DNA of 64,000 nt from Macrophomina tecta (Eukaryota > Ascomycota > Dothideomycetes > Botryosphaeriales > Botryosphaeriaceae). Below the pieces are notes generated by a model that saw only the letters and a list, made by a program, of their open reading frames with translations, did not search any database and had not been told where the DNA came from. Below, piece by piece: positions 33,259 through 45,075 of the stretch (its first letter is position 1; every line of letters begins with the position of its first letter). The stretch spans positions 248,001 to 312,000 of the forward strand of contig JAKSGN010000012.1 of NCBI GenBank assembly GCA_024180945.1. The letters run 5' to 3'. A program made the position numbers and the translations under genes.

Positions 33259-34215
33259 GGTGAACCTGCTGCTACTCAACACCAAGAAAACGCGTCAAAG
33301 ACGAGTATTTGGACGTGGATTTGGACGTGCAAGCGTCTGGATTACGCGTTCTCGCGACTTTGTTAGGGCGTGTCGGTGAAAAATTCGGGGAACGCCGATT
33401 TGACAGTTAAGGTGCAAAACCCGGTTCTCCGGCGGCTCGCTCGGCCCTGCGGGTCTCCTTCCGATAGGTCAGGAAGAAGTTGATATTCAAGACTAAATTG
33501 GTGTGAACGCGGTGGAACATTCACCAGTATCGATGTGTCTTGGAGGTGCGACAGTCACAAAATGCATGCCAAACTTGGGTTCTGGCTGAGGGCTGGATTG
33601 ACTGAATTGTTCTGTTGTTCGCGATCTCGGATTAACCAGCCGCACACCACGAAACTTGGCAATTGATGACTCACTGCTGATGAAGAGCTGTCTGGCGACT
33701 GAAATGGAGGTGGATTTGAGGATAATATTGGCAGGTGACATTTTGATTTGCGATTGGCTACTTTGTTACGATCGGCGACAGATTAGCCCCTCAATCACAT
33801 TCATGCAAGGTATGAGCTGTCAATCCGCATGACAGCCACGTTACGTTGCTTTATTACTTGGCGCGTTGTATGCGAGCAGTCGAGCCAATGATAATCTAAA
33901 TAGTCATGTAGATGTGACCCTAAATTATGCAATGCTAACGTTTGCAGTAAATGTCTGCCATTTTATACATTATTGGCGATCTCATGAGGTCTGTGAATGC
34001 AGCCTTGTTCATTACGCGGCTTAGAATCAGTGTTGTATTGTATCTAACTAGACAAATCGTCGCAGCATTTTGGTGGTGCTTGCATACGATGTATGATGCA
34101 GGACAAGGTTATGCAAATTTCTACTACAATAAAGTAGTGAATTACAAGAGTTAAGCTATGTCTGTGCTAAAAGTTTATAAAGCAGCGGGTGATCCTCCAA
34201 CCTGCGCTCAAGCTT
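33259..34215. other. Intergenic region with one unrecognised ORF
   Basis: A reverse-strand ATG ORF of 82 residues (33493-33741) has no known motif. It could be a small gene or chance. The rest shows no feature beyond the probable promoter of the MYND gene. Confidence 0.35.
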
Positions 34216-34989
34216 ATGGACAAAATGTTTGCCGACCTTCGAGATGACCTTCTTTTTCCCGATTTTTCAAATTGTCCCCATGAAAACGACATTCCACTGC
34301 ACTTCTACACCTCGACTGATGGATTTATGTGGATGCCAAAACACCATTGGTGCATCTTGGCTGAAATTACTGAAGTTTTTTACTTTCTAAGATTACGACT
34401 TCTTGTCCGGGACAGATCGGGTTCGGAAGTCCCCGTGGCCTTCTATCCTAAAGACCAAGATCTATCTTTCGACTACGGATTGTTTCAGAAAGGCTATACC
34501 ATTGTGATACTCTATCCGCACCAGCACGATTTCCTTGATCTAACCGTGGGGATACGACAAGAAGCGATGAGTGCTATTAGGGTGAGCGTCATAGTACGTG
34601 AAGCGGTCTTGCACTAATTTTAAAAGGTGATCCCTTTCCCACTACATCGCTTATTAGATCTTAGCGATAAGCTGCAAGCACAAAAGGCACTAAGCGAGAA
34701 TACCCGAGCTTGTCACACCTGCCAGAAGGAATCAGACACACTCCTAAAATGCACACGATGCGGCATTAGTTGGTACTGCAATAAGGTAAGGGAGATAATT
34801 AAAATCGAACGCTATACTCGGATAGTAGTGTCCAATCGCTTACTACAACAGGCTTGTCAAGAGATTGGTTGGAAAGATAAGGGTCATAAGGACGAATGTC
34901 GGTTGCTGAAGAACGAAACTCTGAAGCAAATCCTTCTCTTTGACTGGAAACACTTTAAGGACTTCGTGCAATTCCCACTTTCTGCTTGA
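34216..34989 (+). CDS. MYND-type zinc-finger protein
   Basis: Three exons, 34216-34581, 34627-34785 and 34852-34989, give about 220 residues. Introns of 45 and 66 nt have GTGAGC and GTAAGG donors. The second must be spliced to bring WYCNK next to ACQEIGW, which completes the finger: CxxC (CHTC), CxxC (CTRC), YC-x3-CQ, then H-x3-C (HKDEC). MYND fingers bind proline-rich partners. The N-terminal 140 residues are a fungal-specific region of unknown role. No SET domain is present, so this is not a methyltransferase of the SMYD type. There is no signal peptide; a nuclear or cytosolic location is likely. The start ATG is the first after a short leader and gives a typical length for fungal single-MYND proteins. 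Confidence 0.85.
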
Positions 34990-35207
34990 GGGCTGCTCAC
35001 GGGTGAAGGAGGTTCAAAGGGTTGTTAGAAGCGGAGCTTCTTGTATTTTTTTCAACATTATGAAGCTTTGTCATGGACTATCAGATTAGGTATAGTTGAT
35101 TTATCCGCCGCCTGGCCACTATCCGCAATAGCTTACTCAGGCAATAATTCGCGGTCAGTCTATCAGGAAAAGTTGCCCAGATTGACTACCTCGAATCCCT
35201 AAAATGC

Positions 35208-36627
35208 CTACTCGTCTTTAATAACCGTATAAATAATGATACCGAAAATGGTCGTTCCAAGAGCACTTGTGAACCTTTCAACCGGATCAGTCCCAGTAGT
35301 GGAATTCCTCATAAGAAAAGCTCTCTTCTGCTTGTACTCATGTTCCCAAAATGACCCGTCACCATAACGTGTCCCATAATTTCGTTGGCTACTAGACTTG
35401 AATTTGTTCGATGATGTTCCAGTGGATTTCAGTGTCCTCATACACGAGGCACAGGCCATCGTGCTGCAACTCGGACACTCGAAAGCAAATTTGTATAGAG
35501 TGGCATTGCAATGGATGCAGTGATGGTGACCCTCAATCTTTGGCCAGAAGAACTTGTGCGTACACGATGACGTGTTGTCAGTTGTCACTGGCTTGTGCTG
35601 AGAGCTCTTGGGTCTTTTCTGCCTTGTAGCCTCTCGTGCAGCTTGTCTTTTTTGTGTGGTTGCCTGAGCTGCTGCTCTATCCCTGCCCTCTCTTTGCCGT
35701 GCTTCTCGTTCCTCTGCTTCTCTTTGCCGTATCTCTCGTTCCTTTGCCATTCTTTCTTCTCGTTCCTTTGCAATCCTTTCTGCTTGCTCTCGTTGCTTCT
35801 TCAACAGCTCCACATACATTTTGCGCTTTTCTGCCTCTGCCTTTTCCTTTGCCTCTCGCTCTTTTGTTTCTCTCCTGATTGCTTCACTCTTCAACCGCGC
35901 ATTTTCTATAGCTTCCTTTTTATTCCTTTCATTAATCATCGACTCTAGCAATGCCCTAGCTTTCTCGAGTTCTGAAGACTTGACTCTTCTCGCCGCAAGT
36001 CTCTGGAGTCTTTCGGTCTCCATGACTCTCTTGTCCTCTTCCGTAATCACTGGTTCTGATCTCCAAGGGTACCACCAGGAATTGGCCGCCTCCATTTTGT
36101 CCTGTTGTTCCTGGTCTAGCCTGTCAAATGCCGCTATTTTTGACTCCAACGTCTTAATCTTGTTGCTGGCGTCGAGCATTTTCCCATCCATTGCCTCCAC
36201 CCAATTCAGCCAGACACGCCTCTTCGCTATGCTTTCCTCTCTTTCACGCCACTCTCTCTCCATGTCGTTTTCCGTTTTCGGTTTCTCGTTGGCTGGTTGG
36301 CTCTGTCTCTGCCTTGTAGATTGTTGATCTGTCTCGCTCGCTGGGTCTCGAGGGCGATTGGCATCATAGACACGTCTTTTTGACTCGTCTGAGAGATTGT
36401 CCCATGCTGCTACTATCTGAAGGACTGAATGAGTAGCCTGCAACCGAGTAGACAAACGGGATGAGGCTGACCTGTTGGAACTTGACTGTCGCACTTCTCT
36501 TCCCTTGATTTCTATCTGGATGATGGCGAAGAGCCAGGGTGCGGTATGCATGCTTGATGTCTTCGACAGAGGCCGCTGGAGAAATCCCCAGGATCGCATA
36601 ATAATCTGGTGCAGGAGTTTGAGCCAT
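35208..36627 (-). CDS. J-domain (DnaJ/Hsp40) protein with coiled coil and C-terminal membrane segment
   Basis: Exon 1 (36472-36627) and exon 2 (35208-36416) join across a 55-nt intron with the unusual donor GTCAGC. The junction restores KFQQ-IVAAWDNLSD, the end of the J domain. Residues 8-70 form the J domain, with the HPD motif (RHHPDRN) needed to stimulate Hsp70 ATPase. Residues about 120-310 are Glu/Lys/Arg-rich and should form a long coiled coil. A Cys-rich knuckle follows (CIHCNATLYKFAFECPSC), which may bind zinc. The last 20 residues (ALGTTIFGIIIYTVI) are hydrophobic, suggesting a tail anchor. The protein is about 454 residues. It is probably a co-chaperone at a membrane; the client is unknown. 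I chose the second in-frame ATG region (MAQTPAPDYY) because family members start just before PDYY. Confidence 0.88.
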
Positions 36628-37539
36628 CGCTGTTCGAAGGCTGCAATCTATCGGTAAATTGTCTTTAAGGCCGAGAAGTGTACAGAGTGCTATGCTCATT
36701 TCTGCCTGGTCGGTGTCCAATAACGCACAGCATGGAGGTCAATTAAGGTTATATCTTGTCAACCAGAATCTCCTTTTTTTTTTTCAGGCAGCATTTCTTT
36801 ATCTACTACGTTCACTCGAAGATTCCACCGGAGAAAAGGAGGGTATCAGTTTGCCACTGATTGTGCCCAACCCCGCAAGTCTACCCACCTCCATTACGGG
36901 AGATAGGCAGAAACACATAGGCAGAAATTCACTTCTTTCTGACCTCACCACGATCGGACCAAGAGGTCCACCAACACCCAATTCTCGACACATCTAAACA
37001 ACCTACAGAAGGGCAATGTATTCAGAACACTTAGTCAATAGTTTGCCACCAGAACGAACGATTGGTGAGGCTCGTATCTTACCGCAAATGCTATGATGTT
37101 CCACAGTAAAAGGACGAGCAATTGATAAGGTCCAATTGCGTTTTTAGGCCTACGCATTCCTCGCTGAGAAGTTTGATGGGTGATGACGGAGTAGAATCAA
37201 GCCCTACACTCCTATTGGCACCAACCCTCACATGAAAATTTTTAAAAAGAGCCTTGCGCAATGTACTATGTTCCACAGCATGATAGGATAAACGTTCCCC
37301 GCTCGCCATACGTCATTTGTACGTTAGCCGTAAGCGCTAGCGCTTCTGCATAGCTGCACGAATCCGGACGAACTCAGGCTGGTTGGTTGGTTGGTTTAAC
37401 AGAGGAAGACACTTGAAAAGGGGAATATGAAATCAATATGCTGTAACGGACTTCCCCGCATCTTGACCATCCCTGCATCTTGGCCACCTTCACCGCCTCC
37501 TCACCCACCATCTTCAACGTGGTGCAAAATTGTCGAAAT
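36628..37539. other. Intergenic region with a dispersed repeat
   Basis: The stretch 36780-36960 resembles 9740-9965 (shared GGTATCA.TTTGCC and GACCTCAC blocks). No gene is seen. Short ORFs on both strands lack domains. Confidence 0.4.
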
Positions 37540-37862
37540 AGATATTCAGAAGGCGCTTGATTATTTGGAATCGCAATAAGTCCCAAATTATTCTGCTACC
37601 GCAACCAAATTCAAAATCGATCGCAAAACCCTCCAGCGCAGGTATAAAGGCATTCCAAAGCCAAGAGAGCTCGCATACTCCGAATCCCATATGCTACTTA
37701 CAATTGAGTAAGAAAAGGTTCTTGTAGAGCATGTAAATACTCTTTCGGACCGTGGCCTCCCCCCTACACCTTAATTCTTGCAGAACCTCGTATTTGAGAT
37801 TGTGAAAAAAACAGCCTAGAAAGAACTAGGTAGCCACATTCTGCAAGCGGCACTAAAACAAT
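37540..37862 (+). pseudogene. Fot1/pogo-like transposase relic, N-terminal part
   Basis: The forward strand reads ATKFKIDRKTLQRRYKGIPKPREL and later DRGLPPTP, with internal stops (TAA and TAG at expected Gln codons). This matches the helix-turn-helix and start of the CENP-B-like region of the family. It ends at the Copia insertion point at 37867. Confidence 0.75.
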
Positions 37863-37867
37863 AAAAG

Positions 37868-37978
37868 TGTTGAACAGTGAGGAATTGAGGTTCACTGCTG
37901 CCTCATTGAATAGTGTTGAAGCGACAGTATATATATATGATAGTGGGGAGGGTACATGAGGTGATGATGGTTGACACC
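37868..37978 (-). repeat. Copia LTR (3' LTR in element orientation), internally deleted
   Basis: Starts TGTTGAACAGTGAGG and ends GATGGTTGACA. It is 111 bp instead of about 201. The missing part lies between two GTGATGG repeats, so slippage or recombination is likely. Its sequence is closer to the LTR at 10136 than to its partner at 43144. Confidence 0.8.
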
Positions 37979-40900
37979 CCTCCTTTATAAAGCACTGCTA
38001 ATGTGATTTATGACTGTTTAGCCAATGATAATGTAAAGGAAGAAACAAAGATAGAAAAATAGTCGGCAATTTAGTTAAGAAAAGGGTTAAAGGGAAGGGT
38101 ACTTCTCCTTCTTAGTCCTACTGAACCAAATGACTGATGTCTGTAAGATTAAGCTGATTACGGAATAGCTTAAATCTTTGAGGTGGATGTGGTTTTATTA
38201 GCCCATCAGCTATCATCTCAGCTGTAGGGGTCCACTGAAGCCTGATATGCTGTTATTAGACTTCCTAGCGTAACCAGTGTTGATGGATATTAATATAACG
38301 AAGCTTAGTGTTTGGCTTTAAGAGCTAATTTATCGAGGATGCCAATGGTAGCTTGGTTATTACACTGAATAAATAGGTGATGATCAGGATTCAGGTTAAT
38401 TTTCTTAAAGAAACGGCTCCACCAAATAAGCTCCTTTGCCGTTTGTAAAAGGGCAAGGAACTCGGCTTCTGTGCTTAATATTGTGACCGTCCGTTGCTTA
38501 CTTACTTTCCAGTCAACTAGGCCAGAGAAAAGCTAAAAGATATATCCTTAATATAATTTTCTAGTTTACTTATCGGTTGCGAAGGATGTATCGCTACTAT
38601 AGAGGAATACGTTTTATTCCTACGTACAGAGTCCGTCATATTCGATAGCAAGGTGTTTAGTTCCTGTAAGGTATTATAGAACTCTAGTAGCTATAAGGGA
38701 ATATATGGCTGAAGGGTTTATAAGGAATTCCGCTAGTCTCGATGCTACAAAGGTAATATCCGGCCGAGTAAAGACTAGCGAAATTGATTGAGCTAATCCT
38801 TTACTGGTATGCGTAGATCTCCTAATCTAAAGCTTGGGAATCTGAGGGCTAAAGCTCCTCTATAGATAAGGGAGTAAAAGGTGTCTTTTCTTCCTAAACT
38901 TTAAACTTTACAGCTAGCTTATCAATGTATAAATCTTGGCATAGCCAAAGCTTTGATCTCTATCCCTAATAACTCTAATGGCAAGGAACCATTTAAGTTC
39001 ACCAATAACGCGTAGCTCATAAGCTTCTATAAGATCCTATTGGAATTGGAATGCTTGTTGCTCGTGTTTCTTGTAATATAAGATCGCAATATCATCCACA
39101 AAGAAGAATAGGATAAGATATTAATTAGTAAAAAGATAGTTGACTTCTAGTACTTTAAAGAGCTTAAGATTTCGAAGTGTCTCTAACAGATGCTTGTGCT
39201 AAAGGGCTGGGGACTACTTAAGTCCGTATAGTGCTCTCAGTAGCTGAAAGATACTTCCAGCTTCGAGATTCTGATACCCTGGTAGGAGTTCGATTCCTTC
39301 TGGAAGCTTATAGTACGTGTCTTCGTCGATTGGACTGTTGACGAATGCGTTGACTGTATCTAGTTGTAGGGTTTCTAGGTCGAAGGCTGCTGTGAGGGCT
39401 GTAAGTGATCTATATGTTTTGGCCGCAAGAGTGGCTGCGTAGGTATTTTGTTGAGTGATCTGAAGGTCTCCTCTGATATAGAGTCTTGCCTTATGCTTAA
39501 TAAGGAAATCTTCTTGAGTTAAACTTGTATTTGAATACCTAGGTAAGGGGAATGACCTTCTTTCCTGCTTGCGTAGCTTGAGCACGCCTTACGAGCTTAA
39601 GGACTTCTCTTCCTAGAAGAGTTTTGAGTTCCTTGTTATGTGCTGCAATGAAGCCCGATGCTTCTGGGTGTTTAAGCATTTGCTTGAAGGTTTTTGGCTT
39701 AGGTGGGAGTTGATTTCTGTGGATTCTTCTTGGGGTTTCCTGAGGTCTTGTTGTTGAGAGGATTGTTGAAAATGCTCCGTAGAATGTGTTTTGGTTATCC
39801 TGAACTGTCTTAAGAAGTGCTGTGTACGCATACCTTCTATTATGCCTAGTACTTCTCCTGTTGTTCACCCCCTTAGGTAGGATATTCTCTGTAGAGACTC
39901 TACCTAAAACTTTATCCCTACGAGGTGCTCTATTGCCTATAGAGGCGCCTGGAGCGGGTGGGTGTCGTATTGGACTGGTAGGAGGGGTGGACGACTGCTA
40001 ACTGGCGTAGGGGTTGATTCGTGTGAGTCCTGCTGGCTATTTTGGTTGATAGTGCCTAAAGGCTTAGAGGGGCCTGGTGATGGTAAATGAGGGGTTTCCT
40101 ATCCTGAATTGGTGGTGGGAACTTGTAGCTGCTCTTAAATCTCCTGGGATTCCGGCTCTACGTCTTGCGTGGACGTAGTTTATTGTTGTAGGATCCGCAC
40201 TATAATGGTATTATTATTAGAGTCCCATTTAGGCTCCTAAGGATGACTGATTTCCGGAAGAGGAATGTGAATATGTTGGATTTTGAAGAGTGAAGAGTAG
40301 TGAGGTCAGAAGAAGAGTAGATCCTGCCTGTCTCCTGAGAGGGAGGTAGGTAGGCTTGCTTATATACATAAATGAGTGCTTGAATAACCGAGGAGAGTAG
40401 AAGCCGATATTGCTATCCGAAGCTTATAAAGGTGAGGAGTAGTGAGGAGGTGGTAAACAGTAGATGCTGATCTGAGGCAGTAAGGCAAAATAGTCTGACA
40501 GAATAGTTTCTATAAGCTCCGGGCCTTCCATAGCTAGTAGCTGGGAGAGGTCTGGATCCTTAGGTTGGTAGAACTCGTCCTCCTTGAAAATAATATCTCT
40601 AGTGCGGATGATTTTCTGTTGGCTGGGTAACTAGATTCGAAAAATGTTTCTTGAGTCATAACTAAGTAGATGACTAAGATGTGCACGTTCCGCGAGCTTT
40701 TGAGCTCTAGGGACTCCCTTGATTAAGGCATATGCTCTACAACTATAAGCACGAAGATGGGAGAGATCTGGTTTATTACTAGTAATGGATTTAAATGGTG
40801 TTTTCTAATCGAGGCGTGCTTAAGGAGTCCTGTTATACAGGTAGCCTGCTGCTTTGATAATTTTAGGCTAGAGATTCTTAGGTAGGTTGGTACTGACTCT

Positions 40901-43143
40901 TATTGCTCTTGCCTTAGTAAGAATTACACCCCCTGATCTTTCTGCATGGCTATTTTGTGTAGAAGTATCTGGTGCAGAGGTCTCGAGAGTAATGCCTTGC
41001 TGTGTGAGCTAATGCTTGAGTTCCGATCTAATTGTGCGTTCTCATCTGTTCTGAGATAGGCTACTGTCTTGTTGTAGCGTGACTTGCTAGCTTTGATTAC
41101 GAAGATAACAAAATCTATGATTTCTGACTTATGTCTGTGTGTGAGGACAAATGTGAAGCCGTAATTTATGTAGGTAAAGTGAGACATCCACTTGTCTTGA
41201 TTGTAACCGGGCTGAAGCTGAGCAAGGTCGAATGAGATTCGATAGAAGGGTTCCTTTAAGTCCTGCTCCTTTATTGGTGACCTAGAAATGATCCGGTGGG
41301 CCTTCGCAACTGCGCAGGCATTATATTGGGCTGTAGTCGGAGCTGCTGGCTTAGGAGTGACTGTTACTCCTTGGGTATTCTGCTGGAGATGCTGTATGGC
41401 TTTAGGGCTTGCATGAGCTATGGTTTGATGCTATAGGTGTGTAGATGCTTTGCGTGCAATTGCCGGAAATGTAGAATTGACAATCGGTCGTGAATTATTG
41501 TACTTAAGTAGGTAATGACTATGGATTGGTTGAACCTTGCAAAATGGTCTTCCCTTGACAACGAGTATTATGGTTTCTATATTCTAGATGATCCCTTTTT
41601 CTCGTGCCTTGGAGGCAGACACAAGATTTGCTATGAAGGATGGTACGTAGGCAACTTCCTGGAGGGTAATGGTTGCTTGTCCATTGTTGGTTTGGATAGT
41701 AATGACTATAGTTCCCTAGGCTTTAATCTTGTTGATATCTGTGCTAGCTCTAACGTTTTCCTTTGGTAGTGCCTTGCGGGTTTGCTTGAAGCGGTGGGAT
41801 ATGGTTTTATTATAGATATAGATGTTGGTTCTAGAATTAAGCATCTAGGAATTGGACACAACTTCGGTATGAGTAGGGAATGAGCCGTAGTAAGCAGTGC
41901 AAGAGATGTTTTCCTGCGTAGTCTTGACCTTCCTTTGCTGATTCTTGATTGATCTTTCTACTTTTTCCTTGAAGTCCTTATCCTTGAGTCTTCTAGCTGC
42001 TTCTGCCTCCTTTCGGTAAGGGCATTGTCTATACTAGTGTATTTCTTCGTAGAAACACTTGGGAGGCTTGGTAAGAGCTTGATTACCCCTGAAGGTGGCT
42101 GGGAGGGCTGAGTGGGATCCGCTTCCCCTGAGGTTCTTGTGCGCCTTGTCCTCCCGGTCATGATTGCGGTACAATTCAATGAGTGTTGCTAGATCTATGA
42201 TTCTGGTGATTAAATTGGAGTTCTGGACTTGAATTGCGGCTACCTAGGCAGGTTCTGGAGGTTTGAGAATATATAGGAAGTCTAAGATGGGTTTGCGTTC
42301 CTGGAGTTCTGCAAGATCTTGATTCTCTGCTTTGGTATAGAAGGTTTCCTAATCCTTAAGCCAGGAATCTGTGTTCTGAAGGCGCGGAGGCTTGCATAGG
42401 CGTTGGTATTGGAACTGAAGTTCCATGCGCTTAGCTTTATTAGTTAGGCAAAGGCGGCCTTTGAGGTCTCGGAGGAGATTCCATGGATGAGCTTCTATTG
42501 TAGTAATGAAGCTAAAGTTGTCGGCAGTAATTGTGTTAAGGATAAGAGACGTGAGTTCCTTAAATGCCTTTACCTACTCTTGATAGAAGGTGTAGTTGTA
42601 GCGGAACTGTTTTCTGCGAAGCTTAAAGAGTTCGAGCTGGGTTAGGTTGATTACTCCTTTAATGTCTTAAGGGATGGTAGGCAAGATGGGTTCCGTTAAG
42701 CAATCTAGCTTGGCTTCTATGTTAGGGTAAACAAGGTGCTAGATATTATTAACTTGGGCTTGGATTCTGATAGTGCGGAGCCATTTGGTCTAATTAGAAG
42801 GTTTGGAGAGGTAAATAGACCTCTTGGTTGACTCGGTTATGTTTGCTTAATGTAAATAAGTCCTTGGTATAGGTGTAGGGTTCTGTAGAAAAGTAATAGC
42901 GTAGTTTGGTGCTGCTTAAGGTAAAGGTAAGTGCGTATAGGCTCTAGGTCCTTGGTAACGCGTTGGTTTGGTAAAAGTAAGTGCTTAAGCGATGGGCTTC
43001 TTAGCACGAAAGATGTTGTTATAGGCATAGGACCTATGAAACAAAGAGTTGGTAGTTGGGTGATCCGTGCATTAATAAAGTGCCGGGGTTCCTAATGTGG
43101 AAGGTGGCTAGCAGCGAAGGGTGCGCGTTGCCGGGCTTATAAC

Positions 43144-43346
43144 TGTTGAATAGTAAGGAATTAAGGTTCACTGCTGCCTTATTGAATGATGCTAAAGCTA
43201 CTTATTATATACACGATGGCGAGGATCCTGTTACGTCTCTTAACAGTGGTGCTACGCTTAAAGGTATGAAAAGAGTAATAATACGTGTAGTGAGATAGCA
43301 AATAATAACGGCAGATAATAACGGTAAATGGTAATGATGGTTAATA
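43144..43346 (-). repeat. Copia LTR (5' LTR in element orientation), RIP-mutated
   Basis: Starts TGTTGAATAGTAAGG and ends GGTTAATA, where the family has GGTTGACA. The changes are transitions of the RIP type. Full family length (203 bp). Confidence 0.8.
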
Positions 43347-43449
43347 AAAAGTCTTAATGGTTGATGAGACTGCTAATGCTGCAATCTAATTTTTAAAAAT
43401 TTATTTTTCTATTGCAGGAATTATAAGCATAGAAAGCACCCAAAGTAAT

Positions 43450-44517
43450 CTACGGCTTATCCTCTAGTTCTAACTGACTGGTTTTGCATGCTAATTTTTC
43501 GTCATCAGACGAATTCCCTTCATCGCTCACGATGCCAACCTGTCTTCTACCTCGCCGTTGATCGCGATTTCGTGCTTCTTGGAAATCTTGCAGAGGAAGC
43601 TTTGCTGCAAATGTCTGGTCCAATACTTTTTCTCGTCCTGTTATCATCAGAAATCAAGAAGCTGGAAGGAATCATACTCGCGCACCATCACAAATACCTT
43701 GCTCTTTGCACACCGTGAGGAAGACACTGTAGCTCATATCCAAGATGATGCAGCTGCTTGGAATCCAGTACTGAATCAACCAATGAGTAGAGGTGATATA
43801 TTTTGGGTAGGTGCCGAATTCCTTGGCAAGCTCAGTCGTTCGCTTTGTTGGAATTCCCATCTGATGAAGCCCTCTGATATCAATCAGTAAGACTCGCCAC
43901 TGCGGAGGAGTACAACATCCGCGGATGGCAAGGTTAATCAGGCGGCCCGGGCTTTCGGTCGTAGATATATATTTTGTCGGGAACATCACTCCTTCCATAT
44001 GCATCTCGAAATCTTTCGCTGTTGCTCCTTTGAGACCACAAAGTCGGTGTAGCTGAACGCTTACCAACCCCAAGTCCTTATAATGGGATGTACCATTGTG
44101 ATCACATTGGAGTCTGTAAAGAAATTCTTCTGACTTAGATGGAGGTAGGACAGTCCGAGGATGGCTCCGAATGGAAACATCTAAGATATTGAGGATTGAT
44201 GTAGCTTCGCGCTTTGTGTAGTCCAGTAGCGTACGAAAGGACGATTCGTCTTTCAGCCGTATAGGAGGGGCATGTTCCAGCGAAACATACGATCTGTCGT
44301 CCTTGGAAAGGCTACGCTCGCTCAAAAGCGAGGTTGTGATATTAAGGCAGTTCATTGCTGCGTCCTTTTTGTCCGACTCAGCTTCGAGCCTCCCTGCTAA
44401 ACCATTATATGCTTTACGCCGCTTTGATTCCTCATCTTCATTTCGAACTTTCTGTCCCTCTTTCTTGTTAGATACTAGTCTTGGGGGAGTAGGAAGAGTA
44501 GCGTAACGAGGTGACAT
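43450..44517 (-). CDS. Uncharacterised protein, possibly ADP-ribosyltransferase-like
   Basis: Two exons, 43698-44517 and 43450-43637, give 335 residues. The intron (43638-43697, 60 nt) has a GTATTT donor and an AACAG acceptor. The ATG at 44517 is the first available. The N-terminus is charged and Ser-rich. From about residue 130 there is FLYRLQ, then KYISTTESPGRLINLA, then WRVLLIDIRGL and ELAKEFG. This spacing (R in the first strand, STT/S in the second, later acidic residues) recalls fungal proteins with an ADP-ribosyltransferase-like fold (DUF7587-like). I suggest it only tentatively. The C-terminus is acidic-basic and disordered. The Copia LTR fragment at 44560 lies just upstream. The gene is next to the viperin island, and a link is possible but unproven. 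Confidence 0.5.
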
Positions 44518-44559
44518 GGTCTCAAGCACGAAACCATGAGCAAAAAAGTACACTTTAGT

Positions 44560-44684
44560 TGTTGAACAGTGAGGAATTGAGGTTCACTGCTGCCTCATTG
44601 AATGATGCTAAAGCTACTCATTATGTACAGGATGGCGATGCCGCGCGGTGGGTTTCAATTCTTAATTAAAGAAGATGGTTGAGA
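44560..44684 (+). mobile_element. Copia LTR fragment
   Basis: Begins TGTTGAACAGTGAGG like the other LTRs and ends near GATGGTTGAGA, but it is only about 125 bp. No matching target duplication is seen. It sits 43 bp upstream of the start of the gene at 43450-44517 and could affect its promoter. Confidence 0.75.
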
Positions 44685-44772
44685 TTTTTTTTGGACAGTG
44701 GTCTCTCCAGTCCATATGTGAATCTGGATAAGTATGCGCAGAAATTGCGGAAAGCCTGAATCACTAGAATGA

Positions 44773-44929
44773 CCAGGGGTTCGCTTCATTTCTTGAAGTG
44801 AACCCGGGTCTACCGGAATAACTCCCGACTGGGTTGATCAATGCGCACCGAAACTTTAATTCCCGCTAGCCGCCATTCCACAACGCCCATTTGCTAATCT
44901 TTTAATCCTATGCACGTCTGGACGCACCA
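44773..44929 (-). repeat. Hairpin-ended repeat, copy 2
   Basis: Reverse complement of 22809-22972, with many substitutions. It ends on the reverse strand in the GGGTTCACTTC/GAAGCGAACCC hairpin followed by CTGG. No gene starts at this copy, unlike copy 1. Confidence 0.6.
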
Positions 44930-45075
44930 CCGATCGCAGTAGCAGACCTAAGAATGCTCGGGGCCTTGATTTAGAAAACCAATTTGCTACAGGTTCTGAA
45001 CGTCTGGCCTTCTTGCAGATGAATAGTGATCCTTCCACATTCGCGATATCTCACCGACCTGTCTAGTGAGCTGCA

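Larger units (their letters stand above)
37868..43346 (-). mobile_element. Ty1/Copia retrotransposon, nearly complete, inactivated
   Basis: LTR-like ends lie at 37868-37978 and 43144-43346. They are flanked by AAAAG at 37863-37867 and 43347-43351, a 5-bp target duplication. On the reverse strand the order is gag-like region (about 42180-41960), integrase part (40924-41187), pre-RT and RT (39214-39868, with AAFDLETLQLDTVNAF and ALYGLK) and RNase H (about 38290-38520, STEAEF). The order GAG-IN-RT-RH identifies Copia. A purine tract (AAAGGAGGGG on the reverse strand) sits directly next to the left LTR, confirming orientation. Frames are broken by many TAG/TAA codons. The left LTR lacks about 90 internal bases. 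Confidence 0.88.
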
